From assembly GCA_022376465.1 (NCBI GenBank), contig JACDTU010000002.1, positions 744,001-808,000 of the forward strand: a stretch of DNA of 64,000 bases, written 5' to 3'. Shown here piece after piece: positions 1 to 11,758 of the stretch. A program made the position numbers and the translations under genes. The notes below the pieces were generated by a model. It was not told where the DNA came from. It worked only from the letters and a program-made list of their open reading frames with translations, and did not search any database. Source of the DNA: Cubamyces lactineus (taxonomy: Eukaryota > Basidiomycota > Agaricomycetes > Polyporales > Polyporaceae). The first letter of the stretch is position 1. Each line of letters starts with the position of its first letter.

Positions 1-2007
1 GAACGTCAGCAGCGTCCACACGAAGCAGTGGACTCTTCAGCCTGCGTCTGAGTATAGATTTGAACTCGACCCGGGATCGACGCTTGCCATCAAGGTGTGT
101 ACATCTCCCTCATTGATGGTGGCGCGTGCTCACTGCGCGCATGGTCGGTGTGCTGATGTCGAATTTTTGACTGGTACTGTCCTCGTAGCTGGTCAGCGGA
201 TATGCCGAGATTTTCGGAGCAGAACTCGCGGAAGGCAAGACATACCTTTTCGGCCAAGAGTGTAAAGCGGCAGTATACACCTGGCAAGGATGCACCATCG
301 AGATGAGTATTCATCACTGTTGTGTCAGAAGGCATTGTGTATTTACCTTGACAGGTCTGCTCTCCCTGTTCCGTTGCGTCTCAGCACGTCACAGGCCAGC
401 CCTCGGTCGAGTACCTCTCAGATGAAACGCCCATGGCAGCGTATGCAAATGTGCACATTGCGCTGGAACAGATGCGCGTGCGCGCGATTGCCGCTGCAGA
501 AGGATCGCCGCTACCTGCTGGAGACGATGAGGGCTCGAGCGACCCGCCTCGCGTGCTTGTTCTTGGACCGGAGAACTCGGGAAAGACGAGTGTATGCAAG
601 ATATTGGTGAACTACACGGTGCGAGCAGGACAAGACTGGACACCGATGTTGGTCAATGTAGACTCTAGCGAGGTGCGTCTTACTGAGTCCTCAAATGTAC
701 CATGAAGTTGACGTCGGCCACGCTTGCGTGCGGTAGGGCGGATGGGCTGTACCGGGGGCGATCTCCGCAGCCTCAATCAGTGCACCTATACAGACGTCCA
801 CTCCAGCAAACCCATTGGGTTCTGTAGCGACTTCAGCTCCCAATCACGTTCCTTCCAATGCATTGCTCCCGCTCTCGTATTGGTATGGTCATGCAGAAAT
901 GCGGAGGAATCCACTCCTCATGGACCGTTTAATTCGGAATCTTGGTGAGAACATGCGGGATCGCTGGGAAAACGATATCATTGGTATGTTTTGTTCCTTA
1001 GTGATGTGTAAAGACCGTATGCTCAAGAGATCTGGCCGTCATCATTTAGGCCGGTCGTCAGGATTGATTGTCGATACTCCCTCGTCTTTTGCGGCTAGCT
1101 CTGGGACAGGTAGCGACCATCGACTGACAATGATCAAAGCGTGTGTGGATGCCTTCAACAGTAAGCATTCCACATAGGTCATACTTCCACCTGTCTCACA
1201 TTTCACACCGTGTATGCTTCATAGTCAACGTCATCCTTGTGGTCGGGCATGAAAAGCTGAATGTTGAGATGCAACGGATGTATGGCAATCGCATGGCAGT
1301 AGTGAAGATACCGAAGTCAGGAGGCGTACGTCATGTTTATTCATGCCGTTTACAGCGTACTGAGAGAGATGATCAGGTCGTGGAACTTGATCCTGCATAC
1401 CGGGAACGGATACACAAGTACCAATTACACAACTATTTCTATGGCTATTTAATTGAACCGCCTGCGGGCCTGTCCACTAAAGCCTATGTGCAGGCTGGCG
1501 AACAGACCCCAGAGCTCACGATGCACCTCTCGCCCTCATCGATGTCTGTCAATTTTGGAGACATTACAATATACCGCATAGGCGAAGGTGAGTCCCATTG
1601 AGTACCCCTTCCAAGAACGCGGAGGCTAATCGTTCATAGAAACAATGGCGCCCACGTCGGCACTGCCGATTGGTGCAACACGAGCCGTTTCCGAGATGCA
1701 GCCACTGCTCGTCGATCCTGCGCAACCTGGCTCCGGCTTGTACAATGCTGTCCTTGCCATACTTGCTCCTCCTCACCCAGACGAGTCGGAACGATATGAC
1801 GAAGAGATCCTGGACCTACCCGTGGTGGGTTATGTCGTGATGTACGTGCTGATACTTGTGTTTGTGGTCTGTAATGGGGCTGACATCCGTTCACTTAACA
1901 GTACTGCCTTGGATATGCCGAACAGACGGATGACCGTACTATCTCCAACTCAGAGCTCCTTGGTCGGAAGAACAGCCATCGTTGGATCGTTCGAATGGTC
2001 GGAATGA
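1..2007 (+). CDS. CLP1: CLP1, mRNA cleavage and polyadenylation factor (5' end cut by the window)
   Basis: CLP1 is the polynucleotide-kinase-like subunit of cleavage factor IA/II in the nucleus, needed for pre-mRNA 3'-end formation. The window opens inside the first visible exon, which encodes the N-terminal beta domain (EWTLQP... [15 protein letters not shown]), followed by an exon with [18 protein letters not shown], typical of this family. The P-loop GPENSGKTS lies near 570-590. The C-terminal exon ends with [17 protein letters not shown] and then [13 protein letters not shown] before the stop at 2005-2007, which matches the usual fungal CLP1 end. At least six short introns interrupt the gene; the last runs from about 1843 to 1901. 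The start codon lies upstream of base 1. CTF18 follows on the same strand after 387 bp. Confidence 0.93.
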
Positions 2008-2394
2008 ACGTGTGTTTGTGCACTCGGACCTGTTAATCTTATCGTGGTAGCACTATTAAATGACTATAGACTTTCCTCCGATATAAGCTCTGTCTTCATA
2101 GGTTAAGTATACAGCACTAATGATACTACTTTGTAGCTTGTAAATACAAGTTGGCGTTTGTTGTGCCTGGGCAACCTTGCGGCGTCGATTCAATCTCCGC
2201 CGTGATCAGCCACAGACGCGCTCAGGCTCGACGCGTCGAGTCGGGACGCGTTCAGACGCGTTCAAGCTCTTCATTACTCTGCCAGCCGTGTGATCAACAA
2301 GGTCTCTACACTCCTCCTTTGCATTGCTTGCAAGCACTGCTTCCTTACTGCTTGTTCCGTGTCTATCTCTCATCTGGCTCCGAGTACCACAGCT
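2008..2394 (+). promoter_or_regulatory. CTF18 promoter with clustered MluI cell-cycle boxes
   Basis: The CLP1-CTF18 gap contains three perfect ACGCGT hexamers at 2231-2236, 2246-2251 and 2256-2261, plus a near match ACGCGC at 2216-2221, all within 46 bp and about 135-180 bp upstream of the CTF18 ATG. In yeasts ACGCGT is the MCB element bound by MBF (Mbp1/Swi6-type factors), which drives G1/S transcription of replication and cohesion genes. Use by this fungus is inferred from motif density, spacing and target gene. Confidence 0.6.
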
Positions 2395-5300
2395 ATGGAG
2401 TCGCCAACGGCCACCGTGTTTGGCCAACCCAGTAGCCTGCTCTTTCCATCGGACTCACAGACTCTCCTCGGCGTATCTCAATCGCGCGTAACATCATTAG
2501 TAGAAGAAGACACTTTTGTGTCCAATGGCCTGCTCTTTGAGCAGCCCTTGGCAAGCACGAGCCGAACAGAGCCTAGTATCAGCCGCGTATCTGCAGAGGA
2601 GGGTTTCGGAGGTACGTGCCTACGGCCACAGCTGAGCTATCACTATCCTGACATTGTACCCTGAAACACAATGAGTAGAGGCGCCCCTTCTGCTTGGCGG
2701 CTCAAGCCTTCTGTCAGGGGGTACTGCTAGCCAATCTCAGTCCCAAGGTACGTTACTATTGACTAGGCGGCATGCATATATCTCATTTGTGCCCAAGACG
2801 ACGACCTCCCCGACGTGGCGGATGTTCTGAAATCATACGCGTCGAAAGTATCGTCCCTCAAGCCTATTCCTTCTACGTCGAAGGTATTGTCCTCGAAGAC
2901 ATTTGATGGCTCTACCGTATACTTCACACGGAAACCTCGGCGGCGAGATCCCAACGGTGCTCTCGTGAGTCCGAGAAGTTGCGAATGTTGAGCTGCACTC
3001 ACATGGGGTGTAGGCCCGCGCTGGGGTGTTGCCCGAGAAGGACCGACAATTCAGGAACTTGCTTGACGTGCCTATCCATCGGATGCTTGATGACTTGTCG
3101 GAATCTATGGCCGCAAAGCTTGCTAATGAGTGCGTTCACCCTATCTGACTATCCACCACATGCTCTGACTTATTTACACTTCACTTCAGCGAGGTCGAGC
3201 TTCAAAAACCAGCACAACTCGCTAATACCACAAATACCGCACTATGGGTCGACCGCTACAAACCACAACGGTTCACCGAGTTGCTGGGTGATGACCGTGT
3301 GCATAGAGAAGTCCTATCATGGGTGAAAGAGTGGGACTCCTGTGTATTCGGTAAGGGCAAGACCCGAGGCAAAAAGCGTGCAAGAGGCGATGAGGATGGT
3401 GAGAACCTAGACGAGTGGCGCAGACCGAAGGAAAAGGTTAGAGAGAAATTAGTAGGAGATTCATACCTGGGCTAATATCGGCGTCACAGTTGCTGCTGCT
3501 GTCTGGTCCACCTGGTCTAGGCAAAACAACCCTAGCGCATATAGTGGCAATTCACGCAGGATACGACGTATTCGAGATTAATGCTAGGTTTGGTCAATGT
3601 TTCCCAGTGCTATATGTTGCCTCTGCTGATAGATTGTAGTGACGCACGGTCGGCCGACGTTGTGGACCAACGTATTCGCCCTGCTTTGGAAAGTGGTGCC
3701 AGAGTCGGCAGTTCAAGGCCATATCTCGTTGTCATTGACGAAATTGATGGTGCGACGGGCGGCTCCGATAATGTAAGGATGACTATACCCTGTTTCCCTA
3801 CGAATTATTGACAGGGCCTGTTAGTCTGGCGGCTTCATCCATAAGCTCATCCAGTTGACTCTAGACAAGCCAAGGAAGAAAGGTGAGTAATCTGCTACTA
3901 TGGATCATACTTGGCTGAACGGTAGAGTTACAGGCAGAAAGCACGAGTCGCAGCCGAACCGTCCACTTCTTCGACCCATTATTTGCATATGCAATGACCT
4001 CTACGCAGCGTCGTTGACGAAGCTCCGCCCATATGCGCGGATTGTGCGCTTTTCTCGGCCACATGACACGCACATTGTCCGTAGACTACGCGAAATCTGT
4101 GAGCGTGAAGGCATGAAGGCGGATGCGCGGGCCTTGGCAACACTCGTTGGTGTAGCTCAGGGTGACTTCCGAGGTTGTCTGAACACATTGCAGGTATGAC
4201 GTAGGCCATCTCCGCGCTGTCAACCGTATGACTGACATTGTGATCCAGATGCTCAAGGCTCGAAACAAAGACGTTACGGAGAATATGGTTCGGAATGCCA
4301 CGCAAGGCATGAAGGAGGCAGAGGCGTCACAAATGACCGTGTTGAACGATCTGTTCGCCCCTCTCTCGCGCAAGCGGGCGAAGGAGCTGGGAATTCGCGA
4401 AGATGAGGCACGCTATGTTTCACGTCTCAGTCGAGAAATTGAGGGCTGTGGATCGATGGACAAGATCGCTCTAGGTCAGCGCTTCATTACATTGTGTCCA
4501 CTCAACCAGCTGACACTGGTGTTACAGGCTGCTTCGAACATTATGCCCTATTACACCGACACGACGGAACGTTTGCGCGCTACGTGAAAGGCACAGAATG
4601 GCTCTGCACGTTCGATGCGCTCTCAGGCGCAATGCGCACAGACCGCGAGTATTCCCTCATGCCTTATCTGTCTTATCCGCTTGTTGCCTTTTATCCGCTC
4701 TTCCAAGAACGCGGTGCCCAAAAGGCCGAACGACCGAAAGCGGACTGGGAGGTACGTGTGGATGGTCATTGGAGAAGATGCGGTTCCTGACCTGATCCCT
4801 CGTAGCATTACACACAGACTAAGACGAACAAGGAGATCTACGAGTCTCTAGCGCGTTGCTTGCGCACCGCGGCATCAAGGTGTAGCGGTGATTGGAGACA
4901 CTTTGCTAGTGAACCGCTCCTGCAGCTCGAGATCGCTCCGTATATCAACAGGATCATCTCGCCTCCCCTGCGCCCTGTGAGACCGTTCCAACGGTTGGCA
5001 TCATTGCAATAGTACTCATCCGCGACTAGGTGAACAGTCAGGTCATCCGACCAGCTGAGAAGGCCCTACTTTCTCGACTTGTGGATATCATGTCCACCCT
5101 CGAACTGCGTTTCGTCCAAGAAAAGAACGAAGAGGGGCAGCTTATCTATCGTCTTGACCCGTAAGTCCAGCGTCGACTACATATGATTGGGTTTGCAGTG
5201 CTGATTGCGAAGCGCGGCTGCGGGCTGTGGACAGGCCCATTGATGTGTTCGTCACGTACGAAGGGAAGCGCGCTGCGGACATTGCGGTCTCGCGCTATGC

Positions 5301-5770
5301 TGTGCGGCATCTCGTTGCGGCAGAGGTGCGTTGGGGAAGAATCGTTCATCATACCATAACGGGATTGTGTACTGATTGAATGTGGCTTGTCAGATCGATG
5401 CGAAGGTCATCGCCCGCCAAGCTGAAGGAATCGAGAAAGCCAAGGGCGGCAAGGCTGGCTTCTTTGCTGCGTACGTGGCATTCTATTGCCCCATTTTTCG
5501 CGGCGTTGATCACAGCTCATTTTGTCGGATAGTCGAGACAAGGCAGGCACTGATGAGGGTCAGCCTGCAACGAAACGAGCCCGCCAGGACGATAAACCTG
5601 CAGAGAAGGTTGCGGTTGACTTCTTTGGACGTCCTATTGTTCCGAAGGACACACCCAGCCAGGGCGCGAAGGCAGTACTCAAAGCGAAGCCGTACCGCGT
5701 CTCATACAAGTTCAACGAGGGCAACTCGGCTGCCGTCCGCAAGCCGGTCAAGGTGTCGGCCTTCCTGTGA
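2395..5770 (+). CDS. CTF18: CTF18, large subunit of the alternative RFC clamp loader
   Basis: Ctf18 pairs with Rfc2-5, Ctf8 and Dcc1 to load or unload PCNA at forks and to support sister-chromatid cohesion in the nucleus. A stretch before the ATPase ([19 protein letters not shown]) is the family signature. Walker A is [13 protein letters not shown] near 3505-3545, and Walker B is LVVIDEID near 3727-3750. The RFC lid follows ([21 protein letters not shown]), then a long helical C-terminal region. The protein ends [14 protein letters not shown]... and PVKVSAFL at the stop (5768-5770), where Ctf18 proteins carry a short conserved tail that contacts Dcc1/Ctf8. The ATG at 2395 was chosen because residues before it in the same frame look like 5' UTR; the true start could differ. 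More than ten short introns are present. Confidence 0.92.
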
Positions 5771-6015
5771 GCGTGTGTACTTTGCTTCGGAACTCGGACA
5801 TATTGGTTGTGTGGCACGGATGTATGACGAGCATTTGTTATTATTATGCGCGGAGTGTATGTGACATTGACATATGAACAGCATGTGTACTAGAAAGGAT
5901 GAGCGGTGTTATGCGACAGATGAATAATGATAGACAGGGTCCAATAGATGATTGTGTGTAACAATAGTGTCCTGGATGCACTCCCGTGGTGAGAAAGCGG
6001 CCATTGCGAGAAACT

Positions 6016-7736
6016 TCATGCGATAGTCTTAATATCCTCCGCGAAGAATTCACGCAAGGTCTGCGCGAGGATGGTGAGGCCCTGCTCCATAGCCTTTTCC
6101 GTGCCCGCAAAGGTTGCACGAAGGTAGTTGAGCCGCTGTCAGACAACCATCATGTCAGCTCCAGCCACATCCATGCCTGCAAGCAATTAGACTCACGTCC
6201 TCAATCGGGTCCTCTATATCGTCATGCTTGGGGTCCGCAGACAGTGCGAAGATAGAAGCAGGCATGATCACGAGTCCGCTATCTAAACAGCGCTCGAACA
6301 GCTCCTCCATCAGCTCCTTAACATTCGTGCGTAGAGCAGTCAGGTTGCCACTGACGCGGCGCAGGTCGGCCCTGAACCGTGGGTGCTTCTCTATCTCTAC
6401 GCGGATCCAGACGAACATGCCTGCATCCGGCGGGCTCGCACGCGCAAGACCGGTCGGAGCGACCGTGCTCGCGAACGCGTCGAGGAAGAACGCACGACGG
6501 CGGTGGTACTCGGCACGAAGACTGCGCACCCAGCGGTCGAAGCCGTCGATGCGCCAGCCGTGCGGGCCGTTGAGCATCTCCGTGATGAGCATCTGGCCGA
6601 ACCCGTGTGGGTGCATAGTGGACGAATCGGTGTATGAGACGAGGTGCTCGTGGAAGAACGCGCTGGAGGTGATCCAGCCGAGGCGCATGCCAGGCGCCAT
6701 GATTTTGCTGAAGCTGTCGATCCGGAGAACACGCCCGTCGACATCGAGCGAGAGGAGGGACGGCACAAATGGGGTGTCCGGAGACGTTGTGGCTGCGGAT
6801 GGGGAATCATACTGGAGGTAGTAGTACGGGTCTGGATGACCCGTTGAGCGGTGGATACGACGATAAAGAAGCAAGTCGGCTCACCGTCTTCAATAATTAT
6901 GACGTCAAAGCGTTGAGCAATTTCATAGATCTGCTTGCGACGCTCGAGGCTCAGAGTCGAGCCGGTTGGGTTTTGGCCGCATCTAGAGTACGCGTGTCAA
7001 CCCCATCTTCCGTGCGAAATATGCTGAAAGACTTACGGAACAATGTAAAGTACGTGAGGACGACGTCCGCGCGCGGGATCCCAGTTCGCCAGGGTCTTCT
7101 CCAGCTCCTCGGGTATCATGCCACCCGCGTCCATCTTGATGCCGACCCACTTGATCCCTTGTGCGAACGGAACGTTCGTCACCGAGCTGAACGCGAACTC
7201 GTCCGCAAGGAAGTGGTCGCCGGGCTCGCCAAGGAGCCTGAAGCACTTGGTGATACCATCAGAGTTGCCGAGGGTGAGAGTGCAGACATGGTCGGAGGGC
7301 GAATGATAGAAGTTCGTCAATTCCGTCACTGCGCGCTGCGCGTCGGGAAGGCCAGCGCCATGGCTGTACTGAAGGGCTGTCTGGAGGGGCAACGCGCAGG
7401 GCTCGTAGCTTGACGACACAAACTTGGTCGAGGGTGCGCTGGGGCCGGCTTTTCGCCAGGAGGCGACGGGATCCTCCTCGTCTACGGAGGCCATCTCGAA
7501 CTCTACCCTACGAATGGGGTATAGTGAGAAGTGTGGGTCGCCTGGTGGAATGAACTGTCAGAGAAGGTAAAGTGCATGGTCGAGAAACTTGACTGACCGT
7601 TTGCCAACGAGACCATATTCGGCCTGCGTCTTGTGAGCTTCCAGATCGCTTTCATAGGGTTTGGCTTCCTTAACCGTGCCTCCGTTGAGAGGTGGTGGGA
7701 GAGGTCAACCTGAGGGAGGTCAAAGGAGGAGAGCAT
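6016..7736 (-). CDS. PLP-dependent aromatic amino acid / kynurenine-type aminotransferase (ARO8-like)
   Basis: A fold-type I pyridoxal-phosphate aminotransferase of the Aro8/alpha-aminoadipate/kynurenine aminotransferase group, which moves amino groups from aromatic or related amino acids to 2-oxo acids. The start is MLSSFDLPQVDLSHHLS at 7736. A typical early block TEARLRKPNPMKAIWKL follows. The substrate loop GQNPTGSTLSLERRKQIYE is encoded near 6900-6965. IIIEDD joins PYYYLQYDSP across an intron ending near 6840. The PLP-lysine motif is DSFSKIMAPGMRLGWI near 6670-6725 (the lysine follows SFS). The C-terminus reads RLNYLRATFAG... and EDIKTIA before the stop at 6016-6018. Exact substrate cannot be told from sequence. 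It is convergent with CTF18, with 245 bp between stops. Confidence 0.9.
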
Positions 7737-9540
7737 TATGGTAGAGGTACGAGTGTAAGAGACTAGGATGAAGAGAGTAGGGTAGTCTAGGAGGTATATA
7801 TGTCTATGAGGGAGTCAGGGACTCGAGCAGTCTAGTCAGTCGATGTAGTGGGTTTGGCAAGGAGCACATGCCGGCTAACGCAGCGTGATATATACCGTCC
7901 AGTAGCATGACAGGAAATGATCCTGGGGCTGTGATCCGGGGCGACAAAATGCGTAGACGCACGATGGGACGTAGACCGAGCCCGAGTCATCGCGCGGAGC
8001 GAGCGGCGGTTTCCACGGAGCACGCTCGTACGGCGGAGACCGTGTTCGGGCTTTGTTCGCGGCCATGCGGCTGCAGCTTTCGCGTTTGAAGTCGACCAAG
8101 GCGCATGGTGTGCGAACTTAGATGAGAGCTCGCAGACAGATGCGATGCTCCGGAATCGAAATGTGCGCACCGCACTGGGATCCATCTCTCTCTCAATCTT
8201 GATCAGCGCTGGGGACAGGAAAGTGCTGTGCCTAGGTTGGACGGGGTGGCGCCTTTTGGAGGATGCTCGTGGTGAGGCGGTACGACGCCTGCGGTGCCGC
8301 CTGCGATATGAACGGAGGACGTTCATGAATATCCCCTCCGTTCCCTGATTCTTGCCACGTTGTGCACTGGTTTCCCATGACAGAGCCCGAAAGACGCCAG
8401 GCACCTCCATTGCAGCAGTCCTCTGGTGGGCGTTTCATCCTGAGCCTCAGCGATGCATGGACAGACCCACCTGGTTGGTCTGACATATAACGATTCTTGC
8501 TAAGCAGCTGGAAAGCATCATGCGGAGGCGGCCCTATGCATCGTAAGTAAGCTCAACAAGCAGAATCGCGCAATAGCACAAGGGTCTCACGATTCGGGTA
8601 GCAGTAGTATGTGTCAATAGGATTCCGCTCGCCGTTTGCTGATAGGGCCGGTCCGACGAGGGCAGGACCGTCCGAGCGACGCTACAAGAACGCAGCATAC
8701 AGACAGCGAGGCGGTACTTGTCAGATAGTGATGAGCACGCAAGCGTCCGGGCAGCCCCCGCGAGGGCTGCGTGCTGCGGGACTTGCAGGGACTCTACTGT
8801 ATGGACTGACACATACTGTCATTCTCCGATGTAGTCGCGGAGTACACATACAGCTCCCTTCTACAGAAACTACTCTGTACAGTCGTAAGTGACGTATGAG
8901 ATGGATGCACTGGTGTCGTTTGCACGAATACGTACGTCGATCACTTGCATGCTGTCAACAGGAAATATCATGGTACGACCCACGCAGATGTCGGGAGACG
9001 TCGAAGAGCTCGGAAACAGCAGTCCAGTTAGTTCTGTGCAAGTCTACAAGGAGACATCTCGGCTAATGGGCAGGTCGCCGCGCTAGAGTGCATGCGGCTA
9101 CTGAGAGAAAGTGGCGTTGCGCAGGTTGCAGATCAAATTTGCAGCACTCGCGCTCGGCTCAGACATGGCAACACACAACATACATAAACCACCACATGGG
9201 CATTTAGGGCCCTGTGTTCGAGAGTGAGCGCGACAGGTGTAGACTCCGATTACTCGGCGAAGCGTGCTGGTTACTTGGTGCTAATGACTGATAAGATGCT
9301 AATGTGTTGGGTGGACTCGAACAGAGGGAGCTCGACTAGTCGACGTACGGATACAAGTGCAGTGGTGACGTCGCCTGATACGAGGCGCGCAAACGATCAA
9401 GTAAGTATAAGTACAGAAGAGAACGAGAGCGATATAGACATGCGAAAACGAAAGCGAATGTGTGGGGGTATGGAAGTGAGGGTGGGATATACTATGAGCC
9501 AGTTGTGGGATGAGTGGATGTGTGGTGGCGGAGTGGGCGT
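7737..9540. other. Gene-poor stretch; no supported gene
   Basis: This 1.8 kb holds the aminotransferase upstream region and then sequence with only short overlapping open frames in several phases, none with recognisable domains or a coherent exon chain. A small inverted repeat, GCAGCCC at 8751-8757 paired with GGGCTGC at 8764-8770, could form a 7 bp stem. I see nothing else to annotate. Confidence 0.4.
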
Positions 9541-10433
9541 CTAATGAGTAGATGTCGAGAGTGAGATAGTCCGGCGAATGCTGTCGCGCAGGTTTGTGAG
9601 ACTCTGCGTCGCGTGAAGCCGGAGGTTGGCAAGAGGCCGTTTTCGTCGGCTGTATACGTATTTGGTGACAGAATACAGTCTGTCGCGGAGAGTGCTGACA
9701 AGGAGGTACGACACTGGAGCAGTGTTATCAGGATGGAAGGCAATCTTGGGCCGGTCTATGTCGGGGAGACGTACCGACAACTTCTAGCATATCATCGGAG
9801 GGAACTCGAATGAGCTCTATATAGTCGAGTCCAGAGCGAGGGCGGAGGGACGGAAGTGGGCGTCCCTTCTCCAAGGAACAATCTGCATAGTGTCGTCCTA
9901 CAACATCGTCATCATCGTCTAGAAGCTAAACGAGATGTGTGAGCCCTTGCACAGATGATATCATACATATGGACGTCGCAGACTCACTGTCAACGTTTCT
10001 GGCGTGATTCTCCACGTATACTCCAAACGCGTAGGGAGGAAAGTTTCGTCCGGACTGCAGGCGGTCGGGTCAGGGCCAGGATGGACTGTCCATACGAGAT
10101 AGGTACTCACAAGATTCTGACAAACGCGGCATCGAATAGCTCGGTGGTACCTTTCAAGACTTCCTCCCGTATCCTGATCTCCGAAGCGTGCCTTCCCTCC
10201 CACACAATCTCCGCCACCGTTTGCCCCTCTCGATCAAGCATGGCTGTTGTGGATTCATCGCATTGGGGGAGTTTCTCCTGTGATCGACTGGAGCTTGCCC
10301 AGCTGCTAATCGAGCCTGCACGCGATCTGAACAAGGCTGGAGTGGTAGTAGAGGTGCGGTACACGACGTCGCCCGTCGCGCAGTCGACAAGCGCCGTATC
10401 GCGGATATCAGACGAAGTGAGCTTGAGCAGCAT
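9541..10433 (-). CDS. DUF6593-like Agaricomycete protein (exon structure approximate)
   Basis: The first exon, from an ATG at 10433, reads MLLKLTSSDIRDTALVDCA and GDVVYRTST, then TAMLDREGQTVAEIVWEG. This resembles the DUF6593 family that is expanded in mushroom-forming fungi, with a start of DIRNT-like, a middle of Y-x-T and a later I-x-W. The function of the family is unknown. The next exon (about 10046-9984) gives PDETFLPTRLEYTWRI, and a further exon near 9935-9790 gives LDDDDDVVGRHYADCS and GLDYIELIRVPSDDMLE. The last exon and stop are uncertain: either the frame stopping at 9541 or one stopping at 9492. An upstream in-frame ATG at 10583 would add a hydrophobic, signal-like stretch. Confidence is for the family and approximate span, not for each splice site. 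Confidence 0.5.
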
Positions 10434-11758
10434 CGTCAGCGACCGTTGGGCGAAAGCGACGAGCAGAGAGGGAGCGCAAGCAAAGGCGCAGACGCAGAAG
10501 ACTTGGGAGCTCAAGAGTAGGGCAAGGAGCGCAGTCCATTGTCCGCCCAGAACGAAAAGCCCATTAAATACGCACAATGGCACATTGCTTGTGCTGGTGG
10601 GAGTTCAGGCCGACCGAGGCTAATCATTCGGATAGCAGGCTTCTGGATTGGCGGTTAGAACGCAGGAGAGGCTTTGCCTGCTTTGAATCATAAAGGGGTT
10701 ACTTACACGGGAGGTCTCTTTCTCGCGTATGCGACGTCGCGTTGCCGGTTCGCGAGATATCTCCGCTATGGCCGAGCGCGCACATTCGCAGAGAAAAGAG
10801 CAGTTCCGAGCTTAGAACTGCCTTCAGACGCCTACGGTCGCCTTTCCGAGTATATCATGAGAGGTATGAGAGGTGGATATCTCATGTTTAACGAGTATGT
10901 CTTTGCAGGACATGACGGTAGGTGGAGGATTGAGGGCGTCTAATACGCCCAATCAGGAAAGGTCAAAGGGCATGGTGAGATTGCCTTTTCTGAGAAGTTG
11001 TTAGTCTTTGCAAGCGACCGCCACCACCTCCCGCTCACCTGACCATGGCGCTCTGATGGTGGGAGAGCCGAGACTATATCATAGTAAGTTGCTGAGTTCA
11101 TATAATGCGGGGATGTACGGATCGTTTATTGAACAGGGATTCTACGTTCTCACCATTCATTGAGCGACGCGACCTAGCGCTGGCACAATTCGAAGTCCAA
11201 GGACCCTTCGTCCGACCCGGAAGTCTCATACCGCCCCTCAGAAGCTCGAAACGACCCCTGGCGCGCCATAATGATCTTGGAAGAACATCTGGTTGCAGAA
11301 GTGTACCACGGAACGCTCACGAGAGCAGTAAGTGGCGCGCCTTCGAGATAGAGATTAGGCGCACGTGAAGCGCAAGGTGTACCCTTGTTTCGACCGCAAG
11401 AACCAAAACCAAGTGGCCAAAGCTGCCAGAAATCGTATCTATAAGCTTTGGAGGTGCTTTGGAGGTGCAAATGCAATGTTTTTCCACGCACTTCGCTGCC
11501 GCTTGTGAGGTGCGTGGTATACATGCGAGCTCGAAATCTCATCTAGCTCAAGTAACCGAGTAATATCTAATCTGATAACTCCAATCTAGGGCCCCTAGAA
11601 AGCGGAATGCCGTGGAAGCGCGCATGGTCATGTGTTGTACCGGCTATTACCCCACACTCTTCCCCGCATTCCGCTGCACGTCCGCCCACTCGACTTCGCT
11701 CGCGTCTTATAACTGGGGAACACGTCCAGCACATATAAGAGAGTCCTAGACGTGCATC
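10434..11758. other. Intergenic; no supported gene
   Basis: This 1.3 kb lies between the divergent DUF6593-like gene and the acyl-CoA synthetase. It contains a short tandem duplication, GCTTTGGAGGT repeated twice near 11446-11467, and TATA-like runs near 11706 and 11734 just before the synthetase. Short open frames here show no domain or convincing splice pattern. Confidence 0.4.

Noticed and set aside
8751..8770. 7 bp inverted repeat as terminator or small RNA hairpin
   Set aside because: Too short to separate from chance in GC-rich sequence, and hairpin terminators are not used by RNA polymerase II genes.
11446..11467. Tandem 11-mer GCTTTGGAGGT x2
   Set aside because: Only two copies; too small to call a repeat element.
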